From Pelagicoccus sp. SDUM812005 (GTDB lineage: Bacteria > Verrucomicrobiota > Verrucomicrobiia > Opitutales > Opitutaceae): a stretch of 64,000 nt of DNA. The position numbers were made by a program, and so were the translations under genes. This document shows, in pieces, positions 63,912 through 64,000 of this stretch. Location of the stretch: NCBI RefSeq assembly GCF_031127875.1, contig NZ_JARXIA010000010.1, positions 154,097 to 218,096 on the forward strand, in the 5' to 3' direction. The notes under the pieces are model-generated. The model had not been told where the DNA came from. It did no database searches and saw only the letters and a program-made list of their open reading frames with translations. The first letter of the stretch is position 1. Every line of letters starts with the position of its first letter.

Positions 63912-64000
63912 ATTTTTCGTTTGATCATTCGCATAAGGTAGGGCGGGACCGCCGGGCACGCCGCGTTTCCCTCATCACACAGTACGACTAACTAAACGAA
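63912..64000 (-). repeat. 89-bp dispersed repeat, copy 3 (opposite orientation)
   Basis: Reverse complement of 15705-15793 with identical sequence over the 89 bp; it runs to the window edge, so it may extend further. Confidence 0.9.

Overview
The window looks like a chromosomal segment of a GC-rich, Gram-negative, polysaccharide-degrading bacterium, most likely Verrucomicrobiota class Opitutae (a Pelagicoccus/Puniceicoccaceae-like marine lineage). That is an inference. It rests on the very long TonB-dependent receptor whose mature N-terminus carries the FELSPFEV-type motif common in Opitutae, the MoxR/DUF58/BatA/DUF4159/DUF4175 operon, the SSS transporter with a beta-propeller front end, the many glycoside hydrolases and the generally weak Shine-Dalgarno sequences.

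Layout. (1) 1-11.2 kb: a minus-strand operon of a TPR metallopeptidase, DUF4159, MoxR ATPase, DUF58, BatA-like VWA, DUF4175 and a VWA-like membrane protein cut by the window edge, probably an envelope quality-control or assembly system. (2) 11.5-15.7 kb: EamA exporter, SBF-like transporter and an eight-haem c-type cytochrome lipoprotein with TPRs. (3) 15.9-36 kb: a rhamnose-centred polysaccharide utilisation locus: TonB receptor, two-domain GH43-like enzyme, CE7 esterase, GH106 rhamnosidase, GH42 galactosidase, YesU-like DUF1961 protein, CBM9/PKD protein, a cytoplasmic GH43-like enzyme, propeller-SSS transporter, L-rhamnose mutarotase, Gfo/Idh oxidoreductase and a LacI regulator. A 13-bp palindrome, TCTGACAGTCAGA, occurs in three of its control regions and is a candidate operator. 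The set suggests rhamnogalacturonan-I or another rhamnose-rich glycan. (4) 36.9-43.4 kb: tRNA-Ser(GCU), then a low-GC accessory region that reads as a decayed chromosomal integron: a truncated divergent integron-integrase fragment, attC-like recombination sites and a co-directional set of orphan cassette genes (PIN-like nuclease, two tandem RelE-like proteins, helical, secreted and membrane proteins). (5) 43.5-48.9 kb: Na/phosphate transporter and an ECF42-type sigma factor with YciI/DGPF, VOC and DUF1428 partners. (6) 49.2-54.3 kb: thiC under a TPP riboswitch, an IPT-domain lipoprotein, hemW and an HD hydrolase. (7) 54.3-63.7 kb: RDD protein, several hypotheticals, a large beta-propeller protein, NYN-LOTUS protein, a small membrane protein between two direct repeats, and a D-lactate dehydrogenase-type enzyme.

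Dispersed repeats deserve attention. An about 89-bp element with inverted ends occurs at 15.7 kb and 63.9 kb (same sequence, opposite orientation) and, truncated, at 49.2 kb. A MITE-like pair flanks the gene at 61.9 kb, and a long hairpin repeat lies at 63.8 kb. Start codons were checked by eye; where an upstream TTG or GTG was also possible this is stated. All family names are from recognition of sequence motifs, with no database search.
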